A DNA stretch of 64,000 nt from NCBI RefSeq assembly GCF_016918855.1, contig NZ_JADKYB010000008.1, positions 310,001 to 374,000 on the forward strand, given 5' to 3'. The notes below the pieces were generated by a model. It was not told the origin of the DNA, did no database searches, and saw only the letters and a program-made list of their open reading frames with translations. Source of the stretch: Actinacidiphila acididurans (lineage in GTDB: Bacteria; Actinomycetota; Actinomycetes; Streptomycetales; Streptomycetaceae). Both the position numbers and the translations under genes were made by a program. Positions 50,402-58,465 of the stretch are shown here, in pieces. Position 1 is the stretch's first letter. Every line of letters begins with the position of its first letter.

Positions 50402-51586
50402 ATGCCGCACGACGTCCCGACCGCCGAGATATCGGTGAGCGCTGTGCTGGACGCGCGCCGCCCGGACATCCTGCGGGCGCTGGAGCGGCGGCTGCGCGAG
50501 ACGGGCAGCGCGCTGGGCAGCGACCCTTCCGTACTGCCGGCCTGCATGGAGCGGGCGGACGAACTGCTGGCGGCCACCGTCAGGGAGCTCGACGAGGGGT
50601 ACGACCGGGGCGGGGAAGCCGGCCTCGGGCGGGTCCCAAGCAGCTCGTACGGGCCGGTGGGCGCCGGGGGAGCGGCGGACCCGGCGGATCTGGTGGACCG
50701 GGCGGATGCCGTGGCTACTCCGGAGGAACGTGACGAGCCGGACGGCACCCCGGGCCGCGGTGGTCTGCTGATGGACATCGTGCTCAAGGAGTTGCTGCCG
50801 CTGGCGGTGCGACGCCCCGAGTTGGTGCCGGAGATCGGGCGGGCGCTGACCGTGCTGCACCGCAACCTGGCCGCGGACGGCCGGCCGCCCGGGGACTCGT
50901 ACGACGCCTACATCGTGCGCAGCGCCCAGGACGCCCGGCAGCGCGAGCGGCGGCGGCTCGCCCGCGAGGTGCACGACGAGTTGGGACACGAACTGAGCAT
51001 CGCCTTACGGCAGTTGGAGCTGAGTGAGCTGTACCGGGACGGCGACCCGCAGGCCGCCGCGGAACGGGTCGGCGGGGCGCGGGAGCACCTGGCTTCGGCG
51101 CTGCTGATCGCGCGGCGGCTGATCGCCGAGTTCTCCGAACCGCCGTCGGTGGACCTGGAGAAGGAGATCGTGTCCTTCGCCGACAGCGCGGGTGCGGGGC
51201 GTACCGCGGTGCATGTGCGGGTCGCGGGCAGCCAGTTGCTCATTCCCGACGGGCACCGGCGCGAGCTGTTCCTGATCGTGCGGGAGGCGCTGCGCAACGT
51301 GTTCGCGCACGCGGCGGCCGAGGCGGCGACCGTACGGGTCGACATCACGTCGGAGGCGATCACCGCGGTGGTGGCGGACGACGGCAGGGGGATCGCGCCC
51401 GGCGGGCCCGGGCAAGGGGCCGGGTCCGGGTCCGAGCCAGGATCCGGGTCCGGCGGACGCCGCGGCTTCGGGCTGACCTCGATGCGGGAGCGGGCCGCCG
51501 CGCTCGGCGGTACGGTCACGGTCTCCGGCCCGGTGCCGCCCGCGGGCGCCGGGACCCGGGTCGAGATCCGGCTGCCGCTGCCGTGA
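50402..51586 (+). CDS. NarL-type sensor histidine kinase (cytoplasmic)
   Basis: This 394-residue kinase has no membrane span. The N-terminal sensory part (about 1-175) is helical and of unknown ligand. The dimerisation/phosphoacceptor helix has the HisKA_3 motif RRRLAREVHDELGHELSIAL with His191. The HATPase_c domain (about 275-394) shows LFLIVREALRNVFAHAAAE (N-box), VVADDGRGIAPG and GFGLTSMRERAAALGG; a Gly/Ser-rich loop is inserted between D-box and G-box. ATG at 50402. It is divergent from the Nit1C-like operon and overlaps the response-regulator gene by four bases (GTGA). Confidence 0.93.
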   Translation: MPHDVPTAEISVSAVLDARRPDILRALERRLRETGSALGSDPSVLPACMERADELLAATVRELDEGYDRGGEAGLGRVPSSSYGPVGAGGAADPADLVDRADAVATPEERDEPDGTPGRGGLLMDIVLKELLPLAVRRPELVPEIGRALTVLHRNLAADGRPPGDSYDAYIVRSAQDARQRERRRLAREVHDELGHELSIALRQLELSELYRDGDPQAAAERVGGAREHLASALLIARRLIAEFSEPPSVDLEKEIVSFADSAGAGRTAVHVRVAGSQLLIPDGHRRELFLIVREALRNVFAHAAAEAATVRVDITSEAITAVVADDGRGIAPGGPGQGAGSGSEPGSGSGGRRGFGLTSMRERAAALGGTVTVSGPVPPAGAGTRVEIRLPLP

Positions 51587-52302
51587 CCACCGCCGCCGAC
51601 CGCTCCGGCGCCGCCCGGATCACCATCATGCTCGTGGACGACCACGCGATCCTGCGCGAGACGCTGCGCGAATCGCTGAACGCCGAGCCGGGCTTCGAGG
51701 TCGTCGCGGACGTCGGCGACGGCAGCCGGGCGGTGGCCGCGGCCCGTGAACTGCGCCCGGACCTGGTGCTGCTGGACATCGACATGCCCGGCATCCCGGC
51801 CGCGCTGGCCGTGCAGCGGCTGTGCGAGGTCTCGCCCGCCAGCCGGGTGGTGATCCTGAGCATGTACGACTCGCCGGGCTTCGTACGGGACATGCTGCGG
51901 CTCGGCGTGCGCGGGTACCTGAGCAAGGACGTCAGCCGGCAGCACCTGGTGTCGGTGATCCGCAGCGCGATGAGCGACGACCGGGCGGTGCTGGTCTCCG
52001 TCCCGGATCCGGCCGCTCTCGGCGCCGTTGCCGGTACGGCCGAGGCGGAGGGGCCGCTGTCCGCCCGGGAACGCGGTCTGCTGGACCTGGTCGCCAAGGC
52101 GCTCAGCAACCGCCAGATCGCCGGGCGGCTCGGCATCACCGAGGGCACCGTCAAGCGCCACCTGCACAACATTTTCGGCAAGCTCGGCGCGGTGTCCCGT
52201 ATCGACGCCGTGAACAAGGCTCAGGACGCCGGCCTTATCGCCCCGGCCCCCGTCGCCCGCCGCTCCGGACGCGACGCCGCGGACGGCCGCGCGAAGAACT
52301 GA
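51583..52302 (+). CDS. NarL/FixJ-family response regulator
   Basis: This 239-residue protein has a receiver domain (about 14-130) with the acidic pair in IMLVDDHAIL, the phospho-acceptor D65 (VLLDIDMPG) and the switch/Lys region GYLSKDVSRQHL. A LuxR-type HTH (about 158-220) follows: LSARERGLLDLVAKALSNRQ, IAGRLGITEGTVKRHLHNIF. GTG at 51583 overlaps the kinase stop. It most likely regulates its own pair and, because of the divergent arrangement, the Nit1C-like operon. The tail after about 220 is hydrophilic. Confidence 0.94.
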   Translation: MTTAADRSGAARITIMLVDDHAILRETLRESLNAEPGFEVVADVGDGSRAVAAARELRPDLVLLDIDMPGIPAALAVQRLCEVSPASRVVILSMYDSPGFVRDMLRLGVRGYLSKDVSRQHLVSVIRSAMSDDRAVLVSVPDPAALGAVAGTAEAEGPLSARERGLLDLVAKALSNRQIAGRLGITEGTVKRHLHNIFGKLGAVSRIDAVNKAQDAGLIAPAPVARRSGRDAADGRAKN

Positions 52303-52420
52303 TCCCGCCGGATCCGGCCGGTGTCACTTTGGATGTACGGCGCCGAACCTGCGGTGTACCGGGGCCGGTTCGCGCTGGTGGGCGCCCCTACGGTGAATCA
52401 GGAGTGCTTGTGCCCCTGGA

Positions 52421-53908
52421 ATGCCGGAAAATGAGAGGCCCACCCGCATGTCGACACTCGACGAAGTGTCCGCCACGAAGAACAGCCCGTCGCCCGCTTT
52501 CATGACCGGGCGGCAGAAAACCGTCCTCGCGGTATTGCTCGGCGCCCAGTTCATCGTGTCGGCCGATTTCTCGATCCTCAATGTCGCGATTCCCGTCATC
52601 GGCAAGGACCTGGGCTTCGCCCTGGCCGATTTCCAGTGGATCGCGACCGCTTTCGCGCTGACCTCGGCGAGCTTCACCCTGGTGTTCGGCAATGTGGCCG
52701 ACCGGCTCGGCCGGCGCAGGATGCTGCTGACGGGGATGGGGCTGCTCGTCGCCGCGTCGCTGCTGGGCGGCCTGGCCGGCTCGCCCGCCGTGCTGCTGAC
52801 CGCCCGGGTGGTCCAGGGCCTGGCCACCGGCATCGTCATCCCCGCGGCGATGTCGCTGCTCACCACGTCCTTCCCCGAAGGGCCGCTGCGCGACCGGGCG
52901 CTGGGCCTGAACGGCGCCCTGCTGTCGGCCGGCTTCACCATCGGCGCGGTCCTCGGCGGCGTCCTCACCGGCGTGGTGAGCTGGCGCTGGGCGTTCCTGA
53001 TCAATGTGCCGGTGGGCGTCGCCGTCCTCGTGCTGGTCCCGATGGTGGTCGCCGAGAGCCGAGCCGAGCGCGGCGGCAGGCCCGACGTCCCCGGCGCGGT
53101 CACGGTGAGCCTGGGCCTGGCCGCGCTGATCTACGGCATCTCCACCCTCGGCGCCAAGGGCTGGGGCAACGCACCCGGCCTGGCCGCGATGGCGGTGGGC
53201 GTGGTGCTGCTCGCCGTCTTCGTCGCGGTCGAGATGCGGGTCGAGCAGCCGCTGGCCCCCTTGCGTTTCCTGTCCCGGCCCACCGTGAGCTGGGGCAACC
53301 TCGGGGGCCTGGCCACCTTCACCATGGAGACCGCGGCGATCTTCCTGATGACGCTGTACCTCCAGGAGACCCTGGGCTACTCGGCGCTGGCCGCCGGCCT
53401 GGTCTTCGCCCTCACGGGTGTCACCGCACTGCTCGGCGGTGTCGCCGCGCCCCGGCTGATCGCCAGGTTCGGCAGCCGGAACGTACTGCCCGCCGGCCTG
53501 CTCGTACAGGGCCTGTCCACCGCCGCACTGTTCTTCGTCGGCCACGGCCACGGCAGCGTCGCCCTAGTCATCGCGGCCACCTCGATCGGCGGCTTCGGCC
53601 ACATGGTCGCCGTCGTCTCCTACATGGTCACGGCGACCTCCGGCCTGGCCGACGACGAACAGGGCCTGGCCACCGGCCTCACCTCCATGACCCAGCAGGT
53701 CGGCATCACCGCCGGCATCCCCGTCCTCAGTGCGATCGCCAACAGCCGCATCCACGCCCTCAAGACCCACGAAGCCGCCGCCGACGCGGTCCTCGGCGGC
53801 GTCACCCTCGCCGTCCTGATCGACGCCGCCCTCACCGTGACCGGCGCCCTCCTGGTCTTCGCCCTCCTGCGCCGGGCCCGCCCCCGTACGGAGCACCGCC
53901 CCGCGTGA
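52421..53908 (+). CDS. MFS transporter (DHA2/EmrB-QacA type)
   Basis: This 495-residue membrane protein of about 14 spans has family motif A between spans 2 and 3 (GNVADRLGRRRMLLTGMG) and motif C in span 5 (LSAGFTIGAVLGGVLTGVVS). DHA2 proteins export drugs or metabolites by proton exchange. The open frame starts at ATG 52421; a second ATG at 52448 (MSTLDEVSATKN) is equally possible, and I cannot decide from ribosome binding sites. Its stop abuts the convergent FadR-type stop within TGATCA. The substrate is not evident; it may be unrelated to the neighbouring loci. Confidence 0.92.
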   Translation: MPENERPTRMSTLDEVSATKNSPSPAFMTGRQKTVLAVLLGAQFIVSADFSILNVAIPVIGKDLGFALADFQWIATAFALTSASFTLVFGNVADRLGRRRMLLTGMGLLVAASLLGGLAGSPAVLLTARVVQGLATGIVIPAAMSLLTTSFPEGPLRDRALGLNGALLSAGFTIGAVLGGVLTGVVSWRWAFLINVPVGVAVLVLVPMVVAESRAERGGRPDVPGAVTVSLGLAALIYGISTLGAKGWGNAPGLAAMAVGVVLLAVFVAVEMRVEQPLAPLRFLSRPTVSWGNLGGLATFTMETAAIFLMTLYLQETLGYSALAAGLVFALTGVTALLGGVAAPRLIARFGSRNVLPAGLLVQGLSTAALFFVGHGHGSVALVIAATSIGGFGHMVAVVSYMVTATSGLADDEQGLATGLTSMTQQVGITAGIPVLSAIANSRIHALKTHEAAADAVLGGVTLAVLIDAALTVTGALLVFALLRRARPRTEHRPA

Positions 53909-54856
53909 TCAGTCCGCGTCCGCCGGCCCGGACCCGCCGTCAAGTCCCGCAGCGTCGGCGGAGACGGAGACGGAGACGGAGGCGGAACCCGAGCCCGGGC
54001 CCGAGTCGGCGGCCCGGGCCGCCGGCGGTGTGGGGCGCCGGTGCAGCCAGGAGCGCAGGATGTGGTCGTTCATCGCGCGGGCCGCGCCCTCGGGGTCGTG
54101 GGCCTGGACGCGCTCCCAGATCAGGCGGTGCTCGGCGTTGGAGTCCTGACAGTCCTTCACCGTGGTCTCGCCGATGTAGCGCAGGCTGCGGAACGCCTCG
54201 GCGTTGATCGTACGGACCACCGCGCGGCCCACCCGGTTGCCGGAAGCCACCATGATCGTGTCGTGGAACTCCAGGTCCGCGCGCAGGAAGCGGGCCGGGT
54301 CGTGCTCCTCGGCCAGCATCAGCGCGAACGCCGCCTCTATCCGGCGCAGTTGACGGGCGTCGGCGCGGTCGGCGGCCTGCCCGGCCATCTCGGACTCCAG
54401 GGCGCGGCGGGTGGCGACCATGTCCTCCAGGATCGACAGTTCCGCGTCGTGCCGGACGCTCGCGGCCAGCACCACCGGGTTGAGCAGGTCCCACTCGTCG
54501 GAGCTGCGCACCCGGGTGCCGTGCCCCTGCTGGGCGTGCACCAGCCGCATGGCCTCCAGTGACTTGACCGCCTCCCGGATCACCGTGCGGCTCACCGCGA
54601 ACATCTCGCACAGCACCGGCTCGATGGGCAGCGCGCTGCCCTCCGGCAACTCCCGGCCCACGATGCGGTCGACCAGGTCCTCCACCACAGCGGTGGCCAG
54701 CCGCTTGGGCCGGCGCGGCCAGGACGGCAGCTTGGGCGCGCTCTCCGCGGCGGGAGGGGCAGCCGGTCCGTCCGGCCCCGCATCGTGAAGCGGGTCGTGC
54801 GGCGCATCGTAGGGCGGCTCGTGCGGCAGATCGTGCGGCGGCTGAGCAGGGCTCAT
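53909..54856 (-). CDS. FadR/GntR-family transcriptional regulator
   Basis: This 315-residue protein has an unusual N-terminus (about 1-45) with degenerate repeats (HDLPHEPPYDAPHDPLHDA) before the winged HTH (about 50-110: TAVVEDLVDRIVGRELPEGS, MFAVSRTVIREAVKSLEAMR). The FCD ligand domain (about 130-275) has metal-binding Asp/His positions (LRADLEFHDTIMVASGN, SNAEHRLIWERVQAHDPEGA). A Ser/Val/Gly tail (SGSASVSVSVSADAAG) ends the protein. ATG at 54856 has GGAGAA upstream. It is divergent from the sugar-acid operon and separated from it by a perfect palindrome between -35 and -10, so it should repress that operon and be induced by a sugar acid. Confidence 0.93.
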   Translation of the reverse strand: MSPAQPPHDLPHEPPYDAPHDPLHDAGPDGPAAPPAAESAPKLPSWPRRPKRLATAVVEDLVDRIVGRELPEGSALPIEPVLCEMFAVSRTVIREAVKSLEAMRLVHAQQGHGTRVRSSDEWDLLNPVVLAASVRHDAELSILEDMVATRRALESEMAGQAADRADARQLRRIEAAFALMLAEEHDPARFLRADLEFHDTIMVASGNRVGRAVVRTINAEAFRSLRYIGETTVKDCQDSNAEHRLIWERVQAHDPEGAARAMNDHILRSWLHRRPTPPAARAADSGPGSGSASVSVSVSADAAGLDGGSGPADAD

Positions 54857-54908
54857 GGCATCCGTTCTCCGGTAGGTCCTCGGGCCGGAGCATAGTCGAC
54901 GCGACCCC

Positions 54909-54937
54909 TTGACGGCATTCGTATTACGAATTACGTT
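54909..54937 (+). promoter_or_regulatory. Promoter of the sugar-acid operon with embedded FadR-type operator
   Basis: TTGACG (54909-54914), a 17-base spacer, then TACGTT (54932-54937). The spacer contains ATTCGT-ATT-ACGAAT (54917-54931), a perfect 6-3-6 palindrome, so bound repressor would cover the promoter. ACGAATTACG repeats one half at the -10. Confidence 0.75.
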
Positions 54938-54977
54938 GCAGCCGCTTGCTCGGCCCCCTGGTGACGAGAGGTTCCCC

Positions 54978-56084
54978 GTGCACATCACCCATGTCGAGAC
55001 GTTCCGCATCCCGCTGCCCGGCCCCCGCCCGCCCTTCGCCTGGCGCAAGGGCCTGCTCGGGTCCTCGCCCGACGGCGAGGCGGCGGTCCTGCGCATCGGC
55101 ACCGACACCGGCGCCACCGGCGTCGCGCTCGCCACCCGCCCCGGCATGGCCGCCGCCGTCGAGGACATCGCCGACCGCGTCCTGCGCGCCGAACTGACCG
55201 GCAAGGACCCGCTCCAGCGCGAACTGCTGTGGCACCGGGTCTGGGAGCTGGACCGGACCGAGGAGTTCCCGCTCCCCGTGCTCGGCCTGGTCGACATCGC
55301 CCTGTGGGATCTGGCCGGCCGGATCGCCGACCGCCCGGTGTGGCAGCTCCTCGGCGGCTTCCGCACCAAGATCCCCGCCTACGCGTCCACGGTCACCTTC
55401 CGGGACATCCCCGAGTTCCTCGACGTGGCCACCGCCTGCCTGGAGCTCGGCTACCAGGCGGTCAAGCTGCACGCCTTCGGCGACGCCCGGGCCGACGCCG
55501 AACTCGGCCGGCGGCTGCGCGAGCACGTCGGCGACGACGTGCCGCTGATGTACGACGGCTCGGCCGGCTTCGACCTGCCCGACGCGGTCCTGCTCGGCCG
55601 CGCCCTGCACGACGCCGGCTTCCTCTGGTACGAGGAGCCGATGCGCGAGTTCAGCGTGACCGCCTACGCCCGGCTCGCCCGCGCCGTGGACATCCCGCTG
55701 CTGGTCGCCGAGACCTCCGACGGCGCCCACATGAACACCGCCGACTTCATCGCCGCCGGCGCGGCCACCTTCGGCGTACGGGCCAGCGCCTCCACCCGCG
55801 GCGGCATCACCGGCGCCATGCGCACCGCGCACCTGGCCGACTCCTTCCGGCTGCGCGCGGAGGTGCTCGGCGACGAGATCCCCAGCCGGCACCTGTCGAT
55901 GGCCATCTCCAACACCACCTACTACGAGTCGCTGATCACCAGCACCGACGTCCGCAAGAAGCCGGAGATCGACGGCGAGGGCTACGTGCACGCGCCCGTC
56001 GGCCCCGGCATCGCCCTGCCCGCCGGCCTGGACTACCCCGCCGCCCTGCTGCCCTACGTCGAGACCGCCGAGCCGTCGGCCTGA
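54978..56084 (+). CDS. Enolase-superfamily protein with non-canonical active site
   Basis: This 368-residue member of the mandelate racemase/muconate lactonizing group has metal ligands at exact family spacing: D193 (MYDGSAGF), E219 (WYEEPM) and E245 (VAETSDG). The proton-transfer side is altered: K163-x-H165 (QAVKLHAF) instead of KxK, and the partner His-Asp dyad is missing, with S270 in the Asp position (RASASTRGGITG) and Leu where the His should be. It may be a dehydratase using the Lys side only, or an unknown function. GTG at 54978 (GAGAGG six bases upstream) is preferred over the open extension to 54909, which is the promoter. It is the first gene of the operon. Confidence 0.9.
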   Translation: MHITHVETFRIPLPGPRPPFAWRKGLLGSSPDGEAAVLRIGTDTGATGVALATRPGMAAAVEDIADRVLRAELTGKDPLQRELLWHRVWELDRTEEFPLPVLGLVDIALWDLAGRIADRPVWQLLGGFRTKIPAYASTVTFRDIPEFLDVATACLELGYQAVKLHAFGDARADAELGRRLREHVGDDVPLMYDGSAGFDLPDAVLLGRALHDAGFLWYEEPMREFSVTAYARLARAVDIPLLVAETSDGAHMNTADFIAAGAATFGVRASASTRGGITGAMRTAHLADSFRLRAEVLGDEIPSRHLSMAISNTTYYESLITSTDVRKKPEIDGEGYVHAPVGPGIALPAGLDYPAALLPYVETAEPSA

Positions 56085-56203
56085 AAGGCCCCCGGAACAC
56101 CCCCGGAACACCCCCGGCAACACCCCCAGGCACACCCCGGGCAACGTCCCGGCGCACACCCCCGGGCCCGCGGCATCCGCGCGCCCCTTCACACGTACAC
56201 AGG

Positions 56204-56221
56204 ACTTACAGAGAGGTAAGT
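56204..56221 (+). promoter_or_regulatory. Hairpin placing the ribosome binding site in its loop
   Basis: ACTTAC-AGAGAG-GTAAGT is a perfect 6-6-6 inverted repeat ending one base before the start codon of the next gene. The Shine-Dalgarno GAGAGG lies across the loop and the 3' arm, so folding could control translation of the binding lipoprotein. Confidence 0.5.
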
Positions 56222-56222
56222 C

Positions 56223-57281
56223 ATGCGCTCCAGCCTCACCCGCCGCACCCTCGCGCTGTCCGCCGGCCTGCTCGCCCTGGCCGTCGCCGCGGCGGGCTGC
56301 GCCAAGAAGTCCGACACCCACTCCGCCGCCGGCCACGGCCTGTCCGCCGCGAAGGTCGGCGTCGCGCTGGTCCCCGGCGGACCGCACCCCTACTTCCAGC
56401 CCTGGAAGCCCACCCTGCAGAAGGCGAAGACCGACTTCGGCCTCGGCCAGGTCACCTTCAACGAGACCTCCGGCTGGGACCAGACCACCCAGAACTCCGT
56501 CCTGAAGTCCCTGGCCGCGCACGGCTACAACGCCTTCGGGGTGTTCGGGGTCTCCCCGGACAACATCAACTCCACCTTCAGCGACCTCAAGCGGCAGGGC
56601 TTCCACGTCGCCTCCCTCGGCTCCTGCCCGGCCGGCAGCACCGACGAGGCCGACTTCTGCCTGTCCACCGACGTCGAACAGGCCGCCTACAAGGCGGCCA
56701 AGGCCGCGATCGCCGCCATGGGCGGGCACGGCAAGCTGGTCCACCTGACCGGCAACAAGACCGACTCCAACACCGCGCGCCGCGAGGCCGGCGTGGCCAA
56801 GGCCGTCGCCGAGACCGGCGGCAAGGTCACCCTGGTGCAGACCGTCACCGACATCGACACGGACCTTCAGACCGCGCAGAAGGCCGTCGCCGACCTGCTC
56901 GCCGCCAAGGGCTCCGCCATCGGCGGCATCGTCAACACCGCCTACAACCCGGCCGTCGCCTCGGCCGCCGCGGTCAAGAAGGCCGGCCTGCCGATCAAGG
57001 TCGTCGCCATCGACGACGACCCGACGATCCTGGCCGACATCAAGGACGGCTCGGTGACCGCCTCCGTGGTGCAGAACCCGGTGGGCCAGGCGTACGTGGG
57101 CTCGTACGTCCTGATGAAGCTGGCCGGCGGCTGCACCATGCGCACCCCCGGCCTGACCGTCGACTCCGGCTCCTTCGTGGTCACTTCCGCGAACGTCGGC
57201 ACGTACGACAACGACCGCCAGGCCAAGACCGCCCAGCTCAAGAAGGACTTCGACGGCAGCTACCTGTCCTGCGCCGCATGA
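56223..57281 (+). CDS. Sugar ABC transporter substrate-binding lipoprotein
   Basis: This 352-residue lipoprotein has lipobox VAAAGC with Cys26. The periplasmic-binding type 1 fold shows VGVALVPGGPHPYFQPWKPT, FGVFGVSPDNINSTFSDLKR, KLVHLTGNKTDSNTARREAG and VVAIDDDPTILADIKDGSVT. It resembles ribose/galactose-type binding proteins and delivers substrate to the two permeases and the ATPase downstream. ATG at 56223 has GAGAGG in a hairpin loop. It lies 138 bases after the first enolase-superfamily gene; the gap contains short CCCCCGGAACA repeats but no gene. Confidence 0.92.
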   Translation: MRSSLTRRTLALSAGLLALAVAAAGCAKKSDTHSAAGHGLSAAKVGVALVPGGPHPYFQPWKPTLQKAKTDFGLGQVTFNETSGWDQTTQNSVLKSLAAHGYNAFGVFGVSPDNINSTFSDLKRQGFHVASLGSCPAGSTDEADFCLSTDVEQAAYKAAKAAIAAMGGHGKLVHLTGNKTDSNTARREAGVAKAVAETGGKVTLVQTVTDIDTDLQTAQKAVADLLAAKGSAIGGIVNTAYNPAVASAAAVKKAGLPIKVVAIDDDPTILADIKDGSVTASVVQNPVGQAYVGSYVLMKLAGGCTMRTPGLTVDSGSFVVTSANVGTYDNDRQAKTAQLKKDFDGSYLSCAA

Positions 57282-57374
57282 GCCGACGCCTGAGTCGCCG
57301 TATGAGCCGACGTACAAGCCGCCGCGCACCTCACCGCGCAAGCCGTCGCGCACGTCCCTGACGAGGAGCACCCG

Positions 57375-58463
57375 TTGTCCACCATCACCCGCGCCGAGGC
57401 ATACCTCGTCGACCTGCCCGTCGAGGCGCAACGCACCGACGCCGTCCAGTCGTTCCTGAAGCAGGAGACCGTCTTCGTCGAGATCACCACCGCCGACGGA
57501 GGCCAGGGGACGGGCTACTCGTACACCATCGGCACCGGCGGCACCGCCGTTCTGGCGCTGCTGCGCGACTACCTGCTGCCGCGGCTGCCCGGCCAGGACG
57601 CCCGGCGGGTGGAGGCGGTCTGGCTCGACCTGTTCTCCGCCACCCGGGCCACCGCGGTCGGCGCCATCACCTCCCTCGCCCTGGCCGCCGTCGACACCGC
57701 GCTGTGGGACCTGCGCGGCCGGCAGACCGGACTGCCGCTGTGGCTGCTGGCCGGCGGCGCCCGCGACCGCATCCCGCTGTACGACACCGAGGTCGGCTGG
57801 CTGCACCTGACCGAGGACGAACTCGTGGCCGGCGCCCGGCAGGCCGTCGAACGCGGCCTGCGCGGCATCAAGGTCAAGATCGGCAAGCCGTCCGCGACCG
57901 AGGACGCCGAGCGGCTGGCCGCCGTGCGCCGGGCGGTCGGCCCGGACGTGGACCTGATGGTCGACGCCAACCAGTCGATGACCGCCGCCGAGGCGGTCCG
58001 CCGCGCGGCGCTGCTGGAACCGGCCGGCCTGCTGTGGCTGGAGGAGCCGCTGCCCGCCGACGACATCGCCGGTCACGCGGCGCTCGCCGCCGCCACCTCC
58101 ATCCCCGTCGCGGTCGGCGAATCCCTCTACTCGGCCGGCCAGTTCGCCCAGTACCTGCGGCAGGGCGCGGCGGGCATCGTGCAGGCCGACGTCGCCCGCA
58201 TCGGCGGCATCACCCCCTGGCTGAAGGTCGCCCACCTGGCCGAGGCCCACAACGTGCCCATGTGCCCGCATTTCCTGATGGAGCTGCACGTGAGCCTGGC
58301 CGCCGCCGTGCCCGGCGGCCGCTATCTCGAGTACATCCCGCAGTTGACGGCGATCACCCGCACCCCGCTGACCGTCCGCGACGGCATGGCCCACGTGCCG
58401 GCCGCCCCGGGACTCGGCATCGACTGGGACCGCGACGCCATCGACGCGCTGCGAAAGGAATGA
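57375..58463 (+). CDS. Mandelate racemase/muconate lactonizing-type sugar-acid dehydratase
   Basis: This 362-residue enolase-superfamily enzyme has a complete set of catalytic residues: K166-x-K168 (GIKVKIG), metal ligands D197 (LMVDANQ), E223 (WLEEPL) and E249 (VAVGESLY), and the His-Asp dyad D272 (VQADVARIGGIT) and H299 (PMCPHFLME). The 26/26-residue metal spacing is classical. Such enzymes dehydrate sugar acids or epimerise them; the exact acid is unknown. TTG at 57375 (reading MSTITRAEAYL) has GAGGAG six bases upstream. The 93-base gap before it contains a short tandem repeat of GAGYCGMCG units. Confidence 0.92.
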   Translation: MSTITRAEAYLVDLPVEAQRTDAVQSFLKQETVFVEITTADGGQGTGYSYTIGTGGTAVLALLRDYLLPRLPGQDARRVEAVWLDLFSATRATAVGAITSLALAAVDTALWDLRGRQTGLPLWLLAGGARDRIPLYDTEVGWLHLTEDELVAGARQAVERGLRGIKVKIGKPSATEDAERLAAVRRAVGPDVDLMVDANQSMTAAEAVRRAALLEPAGLLWLEEPLPADDIAGHAALAAATSIPVAVGESLYSAGQFAQYLRQGAAGIVQADVARIGGITPWLKVAHLAEAHNVPMCPHFLMELHVSLAAAVPGGRYLEYIPQLTAITRTPLTVRDGMAHVPAAPGLGIDWDRDAIDALRKE

Positions 58464-58465
58464 CG

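Noticed and set aside
54909..54977. Upstream start for the first enolase-superfamily gene
   Set aside because: The extension lies on the promoter and operator, while GTG 54978 has GAGAGG at ideal spacing.
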